In this document: positions 49,415 through 57,379 of the stretch, piece after piece
Position numbering within the stretch: position 1 is the first letter of the stretch
Layout: every line of letters begins with the position of its first letter
Assembly (NCBI RefSeq): GCF_024703995.1
Contig: NZ_JAMXQV010000020.1
Span: forward strand, 141,305 to 205,304
Direction: 5' to 3'
Source: Amycolatopsis iheyensis
GTDB lineage: Bacteria > Actinomycetota > Actinomycetes > Mycobacteriales > Pseudonocardiaceae
Length of the DNA stretch: 64,000 bases
Notes under the pieces: model-generated
The model's database searches: none
What the model was told of the DNA's origin: nothing
Seen by the model: the letters and a program-made list of their open reading frames with translations, nothing else
Made by a program: the position numbers and the translations under genes

Positions 49415-50280
49415 CGCAACCGTCCACTGTGGATCGCCTTGGCGCCGAAGAGAAAGAGGTCGTCGCGGCGGCCGAGGAAGTCCGGAGAGTCCGGCTCGGT
49501 CAAGGCGGCAACGGCCGCACGGTCGTCGTCGGCGAGCTCGTTCGCCGACTCGGCAAGCCAGGCGATGCGATGCACGACGTACTCGCGCAGCAGGTCCGAG
49601 CCGGGCATGGGGTGATCGATGAGCGCCCCGAACGACTCGACGTCCTGGAGGCCGGCCTCGCGAAGGGCGCGCGGCCAGCCGTAGGGCATGGCCACGCTGC
49701 CGGGAAGCCCGGCCCGCATCCCGGCGAACCACTCGGTCCGCGCGGCGAGCAACCGTTGCTCCAGCCCGGGCCGCCCGAACCCGAGATCCCAAGGGAGGCA
49801 ACGCATTTCGAGCCCACCTTCACCAATGGCGACAAGGCCGCCGGCCCGCACGAGCCCGGCGAGGGTCCGCAGGGCGGCCTGCTGATCCCCGACGTGGTGC
49901 ACCACACCGGAAGCCCAGACAAGATCGGCGGCGGGCACCTGCCCGGCCAAGCCGGGATCGTCAAGATCCCCATGTACGGAGACAACCTCAACGGAGTCAC
50001 CGGCGGCTTCGCCAACGGCTCGCCGAGCCTCGGCGAGCAAGACGGGTGTGGCATCAAGAAGCACAACGGTGCCCCCGCCGGCCCGGGCGAGCTCACGCGC
50101 GAAGAGCACGCTCATGCCCCCGGCCCCACACCCGACATCGACAACGGTCGCCCGGCCGGACACCAACCCGAGCAGCCGCCGCGCGACGGGCTCGAGCGCG
50201 CCGGCATCAAGGGCATCGGCCATCCGCAGCTGGGCGAGGCGCTCGGCCCAGTCGATGTCGTCGTGGCTGTGTACGGCCAT
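49411..50280 (-). CDS. Class I SAM-dependent methyltransferase
   Basis: 289 residues from ATG 50280. Motif I VVDVGCGAGGMSVLFAREL (~residue 47), motif II VVLLDATPVLL and a post-motif block ADLVWASGVVHHVGDQQAAL are standard Methyltransf_25 features. Cytoplasmic; the substrate may be a small molecule, and the family is broad. It is coupled to the zinc-ribbon gene by a 4-bp overlap. The long repeat-filled gap upstream (50281-50940) must hold its promoter. Confidence 0.88.
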   Translation of the reverse strand: MAVHSHDDIDWAERLAQLRMADALDAGALEPVARRLLGLVSGRATVVDVGCGAGGMSVLFARELARAGGGTVVLLDATPVLLAEARRAVGEAAGDSVEVVSVHGDLDDPGLAGQVPAADLVWASGVVHHVGDQQAALRTLAGLVRAGGLVAIGEGGLEMRCLPWDLGFGRPGLEQRLLAARTEWFAGMRAGLPGSVAMPYGWPRALREAGLQDVESFGALIDHPMPGSDLLREYVVHRIAWLAESANELADDDRAAVAALTEPDSPDFLGRRDDLFLFGAKAIHSGRLR

Positions 50281-50374
50281 GACGCCATTCAACACCAGCA
50301 CCACCCGCCACCAGACCACCCAAAGGAGGCCACCCGCCAAACCGGCCCGGGGCACGCAGCCACCAGGCCACTCA

Positions 50375-50790
50375 GTCGATGCACCTCGGCCGGCCACGGG
50401 CGCCGAGCCGCCCCGCGGCTACAACTGCAGCCAAGGCGCAAGCCGCGCCACCACCCCAGCCACCGCGCGAGCATCTCGGCCGACTCATCGGCGCCGAGCC
50501 ACCCCCGCGGCCATGCCGTCGCGACTGCGGCCCAATGCGCAAGCCACCATCACCCAGCCACCGCGCGAAGCACCTCGGCCGGCGCACCCGTACCAAGCCG
50601 CCGCCGCGACAACCGCTCAGGCGCAAGCCGCCGCCACCCGCCATCCAGGCGAAGCACCCGGGCCGACTCGCCAGAGCCGAACCGCCCCGCGACACGCGGC
50701 AATGCCACCACCGGCGCGCAGCAACTCACCGCCGAGCCGTCAGCGCACCGCCGCCCGGGCAGCCCCCGAGCCAACTCGGCGAAGCCAACA
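50375..50790. repeat. ~90-bp degenerate tandem repeats in a gene-free interval
   Basis: Within 50281-50904 no credible gene is present. Blocks of cacctcggccgg (50383), catctcggccga (50472), cacctcggccgg (50570) and cacccgggccga (50654) recur at 84-99-bp spacing, each followed by gccgagcc- and gcgcaagcc-type stretches. The array is old and diverged, and extremely rich in C and G. Long frames occur on both strands but show Pro/Arg/Gly-rich, function-free translations. Confidence 0.65.
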
Positions 50791-50904
50791 GACCACCCTG
50801 GCCCGGCGGCCGACCACCGCAACGGCGTCGCCCCGGCCCGCGCCCCCACCGCGACCAGCCAACCGGCGAGCAACCCCAACACCGCAGCCCGCCGACCAGC
50901 ACGA

Positions 50905-50936
50905 AGGCCCCCGCCACCCGAAGGCGGCAGGGGCCT
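50905..50936 (-). terminator. Probable terminator after the whiB7-coupled small gene
   Basis: On the minus strand AGGCCCCTGCCGCC pairs imperfectly with GGCGGGGGCCT across a TTCGGGT loop, ending 5 bases past the stop codon of the 83-residue gene. The stem is GC-rich and followed by TCGTGC, so the U-tract is poor. Confidence 0.5.
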
Positions 50937-50940
50937 GCGC

Positions 50941-51192
50941 TCAGCTCTGGTCCTGGTACCGCTCCGCTCGCCGGTTCGCCCATCGGGCTACCCGCGTCCA
51001 GCGGCGTACGGCACGCGCGCTACCTCGGGCCCGCTGGGCGCGGACCCCTTCCTCGATGTCCCGTATTCGGGCCCGGGACAGTTCTTCGTAAAGCAACATC
51101 TCGCTGATCTCCTCGATCTCGGTCTTCGTCAACTGCAGCTGCTCGTCGATGCGAGCTTCGTAATCCCTGGTCGTGACCGGTTCGACGCTCAT
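50941..51192 (-). CDS. Small basic coiled-coil-like protein coupled to WhiB7
   Basis: 83 residues; ATG 51192 overlaps the whiB7 stop codon (ATGA), so translation is coupled. The N-terminal half is acidic and helical (YEARIDEQLQLTKTEIEEISEMLLYEELSRARIRDIEEG) and the C-terminal half strongly basic (RGSARAVRRWTRVARWANRRAERYQ). The basic tail could contact RNA, ribosome or DNA. No family was recognised; a role in the WhiB7 stress response is inferred from coupling only. Confidence 0.72.
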   Translation of the reverse strand: MSVEPVTTRDYEARIDEQLQLTKTEIEEISEMLLYEELSRARIRDIEEGVRAQRARGSARAVRRWTRVARWANRRAERYQDQS

Positions 51193-51539
51193 GCGGCGGC
51201 GCTCCGGTGATCGCCGGCGGCCTTGGCCGGCGCGACAGCGGCGTTCTTGCGCGGGCGGCCACGGGGCCGCTTGCGCGCGATCACGACACCGCGCTCGAAG
51301 ATCTCGCCGCCCCAGACGCCCCACGGCTCGCGCCGGGCCAGGGCACCCGCGAGGCAGGCCTCGCGGACCGGGCAGTCGGCGCACTGCGCCTTGGCGCGCT
51401 CGAGCTCGGCCGGGGACTCCGCGAACCACAGGTCCGCGTCGCCCGAACGGCAGGGCAGAGCGGCGTCGGGCACCGCGATCGGGTCGAGCAGGTCGGCGAA
51501 TATTGCCTCACCCGAGGTGTAGGCGATGGCCGAAGACAT
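51189..51539 (-). CDS. whiB7: WhiB7 transcriptional regulator (Fe-S, AT-hook)
   Basis: 116 residues; ATG 51539 has an aaggagg site. The four iron-sulfur cysteines are Cys30, Cys53, Cys56 and Cys62 (ALPCRSGDADLWF; AQCADCPVREACLAGAL). The WhiB turn GVWGGE lies at 74-79 and an AT-hook RPRGRPRKN at 91-99 identifies WhiB7. It partners with the primary sigma factor to activate intrinsic antibiotic-resistance genes under ribosome-targeting drugs. Its position beside the ThiF-like/ABC1 genes and uvrD2 matches mycobacteria. A strong terminator hairpin lies in its leader at 51629-51665. Confidence 0.95.
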   Translation of the reverse strand: MSSAIAYTSGEAIFADLLDPIAVPDAALPCRSGDADLWFAESPAELERAKAQCADCPVREACLAGALARREPWGVWGGEIFERGVVIARKRPRGRPRKNAAVAPAKAAGDHRSAAA

Positions 51540-51628
51540 GGGGGTTCCTCCTTGTGTCGTACGGGTTTTCGGTTGGGAGATGGAGCTGGGCAATGCTGTT
51601 CCTCTTGGGTTGTGCAGCCAAAAACACA

Positions 51629-51665
51629 AAGGCCGCGGATCCGGGTTTTCCGGTTCCGCGGCCTT
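51629..51665 (-). terminator. Strong terminator hairpin in the whiB7 leader (possible attenuator)
   Basis: On the minus strand AAGGCCGCGGA pairs with TCCGCGGCCTT, with an inner CCGG/CCGG stem, followed by TTGTGTTTTT. It lies 24 bases after the stop of the 85-residue gene and 90 bases before whiB7. It may simply end the upstream gene. Because whiB7 in other actinobacteria is controlled by leader attenuation, it may instead be the attenuator. A second small palindrome, cctgac-tag-gtcagg (51679-51693), covers the upstream stop codon. Confidence 0.85.
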
Positions 51666-51688
51666 CGTGAGCCTCTGTCCTGACTAGG

Positions 51689-51946
51689 TCAGGAACTTCG
51701 CTCCCGTATCGACAACGGAACACGGAACTGCTTGATGGTCGGCAGATCAGCCTGCGGGTACGCGGCGAGAACGCCCTGCGTCCCGAAGACGACGACACCG
51801 GTGGCCCAACGACGCTCGACGCGACGCATGCCACGGACCTCGTGCGCGCTCACGGACACACCGGTGCCCGGGCGCTGAACGGCCGCGACTTCCGCGGCGC
51901 AGGACAGACGGGTGCCCGGGATCGTGAGCATCTTGTTGATGGTCAT
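51689..51946 (-). CDS. Small protein of unknown function upstream of whiB7
   Basis: 85 residues; ATG 51946 with a strong gaggaggtg site. Sequence MTINKMLTIPGTRLSCAAEVAAV, then HEVRGMRRVERRWATGVVVFGTQGVLAAYPQADLPTIKQFRVPL. It is basic with mixed strand/helix character and one cysteine; no domain recognised. It is on the same strand as whiB7 and 149 bp upstream. It may be an independent gene or act as the translated leader sensed by a whiB7 attenuator. Confidence 0.68.
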   Translation of the reverse strand: MTINKMLTIPGTRLSCAAEVAAVQRPGTGVSVSAHEVRGMRRVERRWATGVVVFGTQGVLAAYPQADLPTIKQFRVPLSIRERSS

Positions 51947-52287
51947 TTCACCGGCACCTCCTCGTCTGTACTCTGCACACGTGGCCGCCGAGCGGCCTTC
52001 ACGTGGATCCCCATACCGAGCCCTTCCAGCTCGGTACTGGCAGGTTATTGCTCCCCACCACACCGGGGCAACTCAATTAACGCGAAAATCCTCGAAGTTA
52101 CGAAGATCGCCCCTGAGCAGCGGGTTCGCCGCGTCGATCATGGCTCGGACGCGGTCGAGGCCACATCGTCGCGGCCCTGGCGGCCGAGCGAGGCCCAGAC
52201 GCGCACCCGCCGTGCGGGCCGGCCGCGCCACCCGGACGCGCGACGCGGCGCACCGGGCCGACCCCGTCGGTCCCCGCGAGCAAGCCC
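51947..52287. other. Gene-free 341-bp interval upstream of the whiB7 small-gene group
   Basis: The left part carries the promoter candidate at 52042-52082 and a perfect hairpin in the presumed 5' leader (taccgagc at 52014-52021 with gctcggta from 52029). The right part (52090-52287) has no start, no ribosome site and no similarity that I can see; it precedes the uvrD2 stop codon. Confidence 0.5.
52042..52082 (-). promoter_or_regulatory. Promoter candidate for the 85-residue gene and whiB7
   Basis: Minus strand: -35 TTGCCC (52071-52066), an 18-base spacer and -10 TAACCT (52047-52042). An AT-rich stretch, GCGTTAATTGAG, lies immediately upstream of the -35. WhiB7 autoregulates through an AT-rich element just upstream of -35, which this resembles. 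Proposed by eye. Confidence 0.45.
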
Positions 52288-54372
52288 TCAAGAACCGGCC
52301 GACGCCCGCACGACCCCGAGGATCTCCGCGCCGAAGCGCTCGAGCTTCGTCGCGCCGATGCCGGAGATCGACACCAGCGCCGCCTCGTCCACCGGGCGCT
52401 GCTCCGCGATCGCCAGCAACGTCGCGTCCGTGAACACCACGAACGCCGGCACCTTCAGCTCACGGGCCCGGTCGCCGCGCCACGACTTCAGCCGCTCCAG
52501 CAGACCCTCGTCCACCGTCGACGGGCACCGGCCGCACCGGCCCAGCTTGACCTCGAGGGTCTCCAGCAGCGGCCCGCCGCACACGCGGCAGCGCGTCTTG
52601 ACCGGCGTCGCCGGCTTCTGCTGGGCGCGGGCCACCCGCGCGGCCGGGTGGTCCTCCGGGATCAGGCCGTAGAGGAACCGGCTGCGCCGCCGGTTGCGGC
52701 GCCCGCCCGGCGTGCGGGCCAGCGCCCACGACAGCCACAGGTGCTCGCGGGCCCGCGTCACGCCGACGTAGAACAGCCGGCGCTCCTCTTCGATGGCCGC
52801 TTCGTCGTCGCCGGCGTGGAGGATCGGCATCGTCCCCTCGGCGAGGCCGACGAGGAACACCGCGTCCCACTCCAGACCCTTCGCCGCGTGCAGCGACGCC
52901 AGCGTCACGCCCTCGACCGTCGGCGGGTGCTGGGCCGCCGCGCGCTGGTCCAGCTCGGCGTTGAACCGGGGCAGGTCCGCGTCCTCGACCGTCGCCGAGA
53001 GCTCTTCGGCCAGCTCGACGATCGCCAGGAGCGCGTCCCAGCGCTCCTTGGCCGCGCCACCGGCGGGCGGCGACTCGGTGAGGCCGACGCGCGCGAGCAC
53101 CGAACGCACCGTCGTGACCAGGTCGGAGCTGCCGTCGCCGGCCGCGGTCCGCAACGCCGACATCGCCTGCCGGACCTCCGTGCGGTTGAAGAACCGCTCG
53201 CCGCCGCGGACCAGGTACGGGATGCCGGCCTCGGCCAGCGCCGACTCGTACGCCTCGGACTGGGCGTTCACCCGGTACAGCACCGCGATCTCGCTCGCCG
53301 GGACGCCGCCGTCGAGCAGCTCGCGCACCCGGCGGGCGACGGCGTCGGCCTCGACCGCCTCGTCGTCGAACTCGGCGAAGCGCGGCTCCGGGCCCGCCGG
53401 CCGCTGGCCGATGAGCTTCAACCGCGACCCCGCCGGCCGGCCCCGCGCCGCGCCGATGACGCGGTTCGCCAGGGAGACGACCTCGGGTGTCGACCGGTAG
53501 TCGCGCTCGAGCCGGACGACCGTCGCCTCCGGGAAGCGCCGGGTGAACTCCAGCAGCGGCCGCGGCGACGCGCCGCCGAAGGAGTAAATGGTCTGGTTCG
53601 CGTCGCCGACGACGGTCAGGTCGTCGCGGCCGCCCAGCCACGCGTCGAGCAGGCGCTGCTGCAGCGGCGTGACGTCCTGGTACTCGTCGACGACGAAGCA
53701 GCGGTAGCGGTCCCGGAACTCCTCGGCGACGGCGCCGTGCTCCTCGAGCACGGCCGTCGTGTGCAGGAGGAGGTCGTCGAAGTCGAGCACCTGCGCGGTG
53801 TTCTTCAGCTCCTCGTAGAGCCGGTAGACCTGCGCGATCTGCGCGGCCGGCGCCGGGATGTCGCGCTGGGCGCGGGCGGTGACGGCCGGGTAGTCGTCCG
53901 GGCTGACCAGCGACGCCTTCGCCCACTCGATCTCGCTCGCGAGGTCGCGCAGGACCTCGACCTCGGTGCCGAGCTTGGCCCGGTTCGCGGCCTGGCCGAC
54001 GAACCGCAGCTTGTTGTCCATCAGGTCCCACGGCCGGTCGCCGACCACGCGCGGCCAGAAGTACCGCAGCTGGCGGCGGGCGGCGGCGTGGAACGTCAGC
54101 GCCTGGGCCGCCTCGACGCCCAGGCCCCGCAGCCGGGTGCGCATCTCCCCCGCGGCGCGCGTGGTGAACGTGACGGCGAGCACCTGACCGGGGGCGACGT
54201 GCCCCGCCCGGACCAGGTGCGCGATGCGGTGGGTGATCGTGCGGGTCTTGCCCGTGCCGGCTCCGGCGAGCACGCAGACCGGCCCTCGCGGGGCACCGGC
54301 GGCGGCGCGCTGCTCGGGGTCGAGACCATCGAGCAAACGGTTCAGGCTCTTGGGGGAAAGTACGCCGGTCAC
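52288..54372 (-). CDS. uvrD2: Superfamily I DNA helicase UvrD2 with HRDC domain
   Basis: 694 residues if started at GTG 54372, which has gagg nine bases upstream; ATG 54381 would abut that site. Helicase motifs: CVLAGAGTGKTRTITHRIA (I), TFTTRAAGEM (Ia), VVDEYQDVTPLQQ (II), GDANQTIYSFGGASP (III), ERDYRSTPEVV (IV), TLASLHAAKGLEWDAVFL (V), FYVGVTRARE (VI). A four-cysteine motif (CRVCGG, CGRC; ~565-585) and a C-terminal HRDC domain (~610-690) identify UvrD2, the essential 3'-5' helicase of actinobacteria. Position near whiB7 matches Rv3198c. Confidence 0.95.
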   Translation of the reverse strand: MTGVLSPKSLNRLLDGLDPEQRAAAGAPRGPVCVLAGAGTGKTRTITHRIAHLVRAGHVAPGQVLAVTFTTRAAGEMRTRLRGLGVEAAQALTFHAAARRQLRYFWPRVVGDRPWDLMDNKLRFVGQAANRAKLGTEVEVLRDLASEIEWAKASLVSPDDYPAVTARAQRDIPAPAAQIAQVYRLYEELKNTAQVLDFDDLLLHTTAVLEEHGAVAEEFRDRYRCFVVDEYQDVTPLQQRLLDAWLGGRDDLTVVGDANQTIYSFGGASPRPLLEFTRRFPEATVVRLERDYRSTPEVVSLANRVIGAARGRPAGSRLKLIGQRPAGPEPRFAEFDDEAVEADAVARRVRELLDGGVPASEIAVLYRVNAQSEAYESALAEAGIPYLVRGGERFFNRTEVRQAMSALRTAAGDGSSDLVTTVRSVLARVGLTESPPAGGAAKERWDALLAIVELAEELSATVEDADLPRFNAELDQRAAAQHPPTVEGVTLASLHAAKGLEWDAVFLVGLAEGTMPILHAGDDEAAIEEERRLFYVGVTRAREHLWLSWALARTPGGRRNRRRSRFLYGLIPEDHPAARVARAQQKPATPVKTRCRVCGGPLLETLEVKLGRCGRCPSTVDEGLLERLKSWRGDRARELKVPAFVVFTDATLLAIAEQRPVDEAALVSISGIGATKLERFGAEILGVVRASAGS

Positions 54373-54437
54373 GTCCCGCATCCTCGCAGAGGGGGACGGG
54401 GAATCGGGGCAGGGGCACGCGGCCGTATCCTGGACAT

Positions 54438-55166
54438 ATGGCGGGACAGCAGGACAAGGAAGCGGCCAAGCAGGCCAAGAAGGAGAAGCGCGCGGCGAGC
54501 AAGGCCCGCCGTGGCCAGCTCTTCGAAGCCTTCAAGATGCAGCGCAAGGAAGACCCCTGGCTCATCCCGTGGATGGTCGGGTCGATCGTCGTCGTCGCGG
54601 GCGTGGCGTTCGGCATCGGGTTCTTCTTCGACGCCCAGTGGGCGCTGCTGCCGCTGGGCATCGTGCTCGGCGCCCTGCTCGCCATGATCATCTTCGGCCG
54701 GCGCGTCCAGAAGACGGTCTACGGGAAGGCCGACGGCCAGCCCGGCGCCGCGGCGTGGGCGCTGGAGAACCTCCGCGGCAAGTGGAAGGTGACGCCGACC
54801 GTCGCCGCGACGACGCAGCTCGACGCCGTGCACCGCGTGCTCGGCGGCCCGGGCGTGGTGCTCGTCGCGGAGGGCGCGCCGCACCGCGTCAAGACCCTGC
54901 TCGCCCAGGAGAAGAAGCGCGTCTCCCGCCTGATCGGCGACACCCCGATCTACGACGTGACGATCGGCCACGACGAAGGCCAGATCCCGCTGAAGAAGCT
55001 CCAGGGCTACCTGATGAAGCTGCCGCGCAACCTCAAGCCGGCCCAGGTCGACGCCCTCGAGGCCAAGCTGGCCGCGCTCGGCAACCGCGGCGCGGCCATG
55101 CCGAAGGGCCCGATGCCCGCCGGCGCGAAGATGCGCAACGTCCAGCGCACGATCCGCCGCCGCTGA
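54438..55166 (+). CDS. DUF4191 membrane protein
   Basis: 242 residues. A basic N-terminus (KEAAKQAKKEKRAASKARR) precedes two membrane helices (about residues 42-60 and 66-82) and a soluble C-terminal domain (YDVTIGHDEGQIPLKKLQGYLMKLPRNLKPAQVDALEAKL). This is the DUF4191 family (Rv2219-like), found beside glnA in actinobacteria. Function unknown; it might assist ammonium or nitrogen physiology, but only synteny suggests that. It ends at a shared bidirectional terminator. Confidence 0.9.
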   Translation: MAGQQDKEAAKQAKKEKRAASKARRGQLFEAFKMQRKEDPWLIPWMVGSIVVVAGVAFGIGFFFDAQWALLPLGIVLGALLAMIIFGRRVQKTVYGKADGQPGAAAWALENLRGKWKVTPTVAATTQLDAVHRVLGGPGVVLVAEGAPHRVKTLLAQEKKRVSRLIGDTPIYDVTIGHDEGQIPLKKLQGYLMKLPRNLKPAQVDALEAKLAALGNRGAAMPKGPMPAGAKMRNVQRTIRRR

Positions 55167-55177
55167 CCCCGCGCCAT

Positions 55178-55217
55178 GAGAAAGGCCCCGTCCGGAATCC
55201 CGGACGGGGCCTTTCTC
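55178..55217. terminator. Bidirectional terminator between DUF4191 and RDD genes
   Basis: gagaaaggccccgtccg (55178-55194) and cggacggggcctttctc (55201-55217) form a perfect 17-bp stem with a 6-base loop. Tracts of tctttgg on one side and atg on the other make it stronger for the plus strand. Confidence 0.92.
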
Positions 55218-55237
55218 TTTGGTCGACGCGTCGTGGG

Positions 55238-55714
55238 TCAGCGCATCCGGATGACGACGGTGCCGGTCAGCCGGTCGAGCCAGCTGCGGCCGTCGGCGTT
55301 GCGGACGGCCGCCGGGATGATGACGAACGTCAGCACCGCCCGGACCAGCGCCCGCAGCGGCCCGACCAGCGCGGCGCCGTCGAGCCGGGCCACGCGGACG
55401 CCGACGACGGCCATGCCGGGGGTGAAGCCGAAGAAGCCCGCGGAGATGACGGACAGCACCGCCCACACCCCGCCGGACCAGAGGTTGAAGTTCTGCATCG
55501 CGGCCGGGTCCTGCAGGCTGGGGTGCAGGAAGATGGCCGTGACCAGGGCCGCGACGACGAGGTCGACGATCAGCCCGAGCAGCCGGGCGCCCCCGCTCGC
55601 CGCCGACCCGACGCCCGATTCGGGCAATCCGAACTTCTCGCCCGGCCAGCGCGAGTCGACGTCCGGCCGGCCTTCGCCGGTCCCGGGCAGCCATTCACCG
55701 GTCCATCTCGCCAC
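55238..55714 (-). CDS. RDD-family membrane protein
   Basis: 158 residues. A soluble N-terminus (WLPGTGEGRPDVDSRWPGEKFGLPE) precedes the RDD signature region GGARLLGLIVDLVVAALVTAIFL and three membrane helices (~45-65, 80-100, 120-140). The family's function is generally unknown. It is convergent with DUF4191 and divergent from glnA, the same arrangement as Rv2219A-Rv2220 in mycobacteria. Confidence 0.88.
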   Translation of the reverse strand: MARWTGEWLPGTGEGRPDVDSRWPGEKFGLPESGVGSAASGGARLLGLIVDLVVAALVTAIFLHPSLQDPAAMQNFNLWSGGVWAVLSVISAGFFGFTPGMAVVGVRVARLDGAALVGPLRALVRAVLTFVIIPAAVRNADGRSWLDRLTGTVVIRMR

Positions 55715-55781
55715 CCGTCCAGGGTATGCCGGTGGCGCAGACCACGTTCGCCCTGGTCGGATAGCCGTATTCAGTGGCCCG

Positions 55782-55819
55782 TTAACACCCGCGAAACATA
55801 CGGGTGACTGTCGGGCAAC
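55782..55819 (+). promoter_or_regulatory. GlnR box upstream of glnA
   Basis: TTAAC-n6-GAAAC-n6-GTGAC-n6-GCAAC: four 5-base half-sites with exact six-base spacing at 55782, 55793, 55804 and 55815. This matches the actinobacterial GlnR consensus (gTnAC-n6-GaAAC repeated twice). It lies 69 bp before the glnA start. Nitrogen-dependent activation of glnA by GlnR is therefore strongly predicted. Confidence 0.9.
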
Positions 55820-55887
55820 ACCGCCCTCTTAGCGTGAGCCGAAGAGAGCACTGCCGTACGAGCTCGAACGAGAAGGAGTCACCGAGG

Positions 55888-57312
55888 GTGCCCACTACTC
55901 CAGACGACATCCAGCGCCTCATCGCCGACGAGAACGTCGAGGTCATCGACGTCCAGTTCTGCGACCTGCCCGGCGTGATGCAGCACTTCACGGTCCCCGC
56001 GAAGGCCTTCACCGAAGAGGCCTACGAAGAGGGTCTCGCGTTCGACGGCTCCTCGGTGCGCGGCTTCCAGTCCATCCACGAGTCCGACATGCTGCTCCTG
56101 CCGGACGCGGCGACCGCGCGGATCGACCCGTTCCGCAAGGCGAAGACCCTCGCGCTGAACTTCTTCGTGCACGACCCGTTCACCCGTGAGGCGTACAGCC
56201 GTGACCCGCGCAACATCGCGCGCAAGGCCGAGCAGTACATCTCCGAGTACGGCGTCGCCGACAACGTCTTCTTCGGTCCCGAGGCCGAGTTCTACATCTT
56301 CGACTCGGTGCGCTTCGACTCCGCCGAGCACGCCTCGTTCCACGAGATCGACTCGGTCGAGGGCTGGTGGAACACCGGCACCGACGAGCCCGGCGGCAAC
56401 CAGGGCTACAAGACGAAGTTCAAGGGCGGCTACTTCCCGGTCCCGCCGGTCGACCACTTCGCCGACCTGCGCGACGACATCGTCCGCAACCTGACGAACA
56501 CCGGGTTCGAGATCGAGCGCGCGCACCACGAGGTGGGCACCGCCGGCCAGACCGAGATCAACTACAAGTTCAACACGCTGCTGCACGCGGCCGACGACCT
56601 GCAGCTGTTCAAGTACATCGTGAAGAACACGGTGTTCGCGGCGGGCAAGACGGCGACGTTCATGCCGAAGCCCCTCGCCGGCGACAACGGCTCGGGCATG
56701 CACTGCCACCAGTCGCTGTGGAAGGACGGCCAGCCGCTGTTCCACGACGAGTCGGGCTACGCCGGGCTGTCGGACACCGCGCGCCACTACATCGGCGGTC
56801 TGCTCAAGCACGCGCCGAGCCTGCTGGCCTTCACGAACCCGACGGTGAACTCCTACCACCGCCTGGTGCCGGGCTTCGAGGCGCCGGTTTCGCTGGTGTA
56901 CTCGCAGCGCAACCGTTCGGCCTGCGTGCGCATCCCGATCACGGGCAACAACCCGAAGGCCAAGCGCGCCGAGTTCCGCTGCCCGGACTCGTCGGGCAAC
57001 CCGTACCTGGCGTTCTCGGCGATGATGATGGCCGGCCTGGACGGCATCAAGAACAAGATCGAGCCGGCCGACCCGATCGACAAGGACCTCTACGAGCTCC
57101 CGCCGGAGGAGGCCAAGAACGTCAAGCTGGTCCCGGGCGACCTGGGCACGGTGCTGGACACCCTGGAGGCGGACCACGACTACCTGCTCGAAGGTGGCGT
57201 GTTCACCCCGGACGTGATCGAGACGTGGATCGCGTACAAGCGCGAGCACGAGATCGACCCGCTGCGCCTGCGCCCGCACCCGTACGAGTTCGCCCTGTAC
57301 TACGACGTGTGA
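55888..57312 (+). CDS. glnA: Glutamine synthetase type I
   Basis: 474 residues, GTG 55888, with an agaaggag site. Landmarks: FDGSSVRGFQSIHESDMLLLPD, metal/substrate site GPEAEFYIFD, PVPPVDHFADLRDDI, KPLAGDNGSGMHCHQSLWKDG and NRSACVRIPI. The adenylylation tyrosine is in DKDLYELPPEE (near residue 402), making it a GSI-beta enzyme inhibited by GlnE, encoded downstream on the other strand. It condenses glutamate and ammonia to glutamine as a dodecamer. A full GlnR box precedes it and a 14-bp terminator follows. Confidence 0.97.
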   Translation: MPTTPDDIQRLIADENVEVIDVQFCDLPGVMQHFTVPAKAFTEEAYEEGLAFDGSSVRGFQSIHESDMLLLPDAATARIDPFRKAKTLALNFFVHDPFTREAYSRDPRNIARKAEQYISEYGVADNVFFGPEAEFYIFDSVRFDSAEHASFHEIDSVEGWWNTGTDEPGGNQGYKTKFKGGYFPVPPVDHFADLRDDIVRNLTNTGFEIERAHHEVGTAGQTEINYKFNTLLHAADDLQLFKYIVKNTVFAAGKTATFMPKPLAGDNGSGMHCHQSLWKDGQPLFHDESGYAGLSDTARHYIGGLLKHAPSLLAFTNPTVNSYHRLVPGFEAPVSLVYSQRNRSACVRIPITGNNPKAKRAEFRCPDSSGNPYLAFSAMMMAGLDGIKNKIEPADPIDKDLYELPPEEAKNVKLVPGDLGTVLDTLEADHDYLLEGGVFTPDVIETWIAYKREHEIDPLRLRPHPYEFALYYDV

Positions 57313-57334
57313 TCGGGTAGTACGACCCACGGAC

Positions 57335-57374
57335 ACGCCGGTGGCGAGGAGCGAAAAGCCCTCGCCGCCGGCGT
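57335..57374 (+). terminator. Terminator of glnA
   Basis: acgccggtggcgag (57335-57348) pairs with ctcgccgccggcgt (57361-57374), 14 positions with one mismatch, followed by ttcttt. It also lies next to the stop of the convergent thioesterase gene. Confidence 0.88.
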
Positions 57375-57379
57375 TTCTT

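Noticed and set aside
50379..51107. Plus-strand frame of about 240 codons through the ~90-bp repeats
   Set aside because: It runs through degenerate repeats and antisense to the 83-residue gene, has a Pro/Arg-rich translation and lacks a ribosome binding site.
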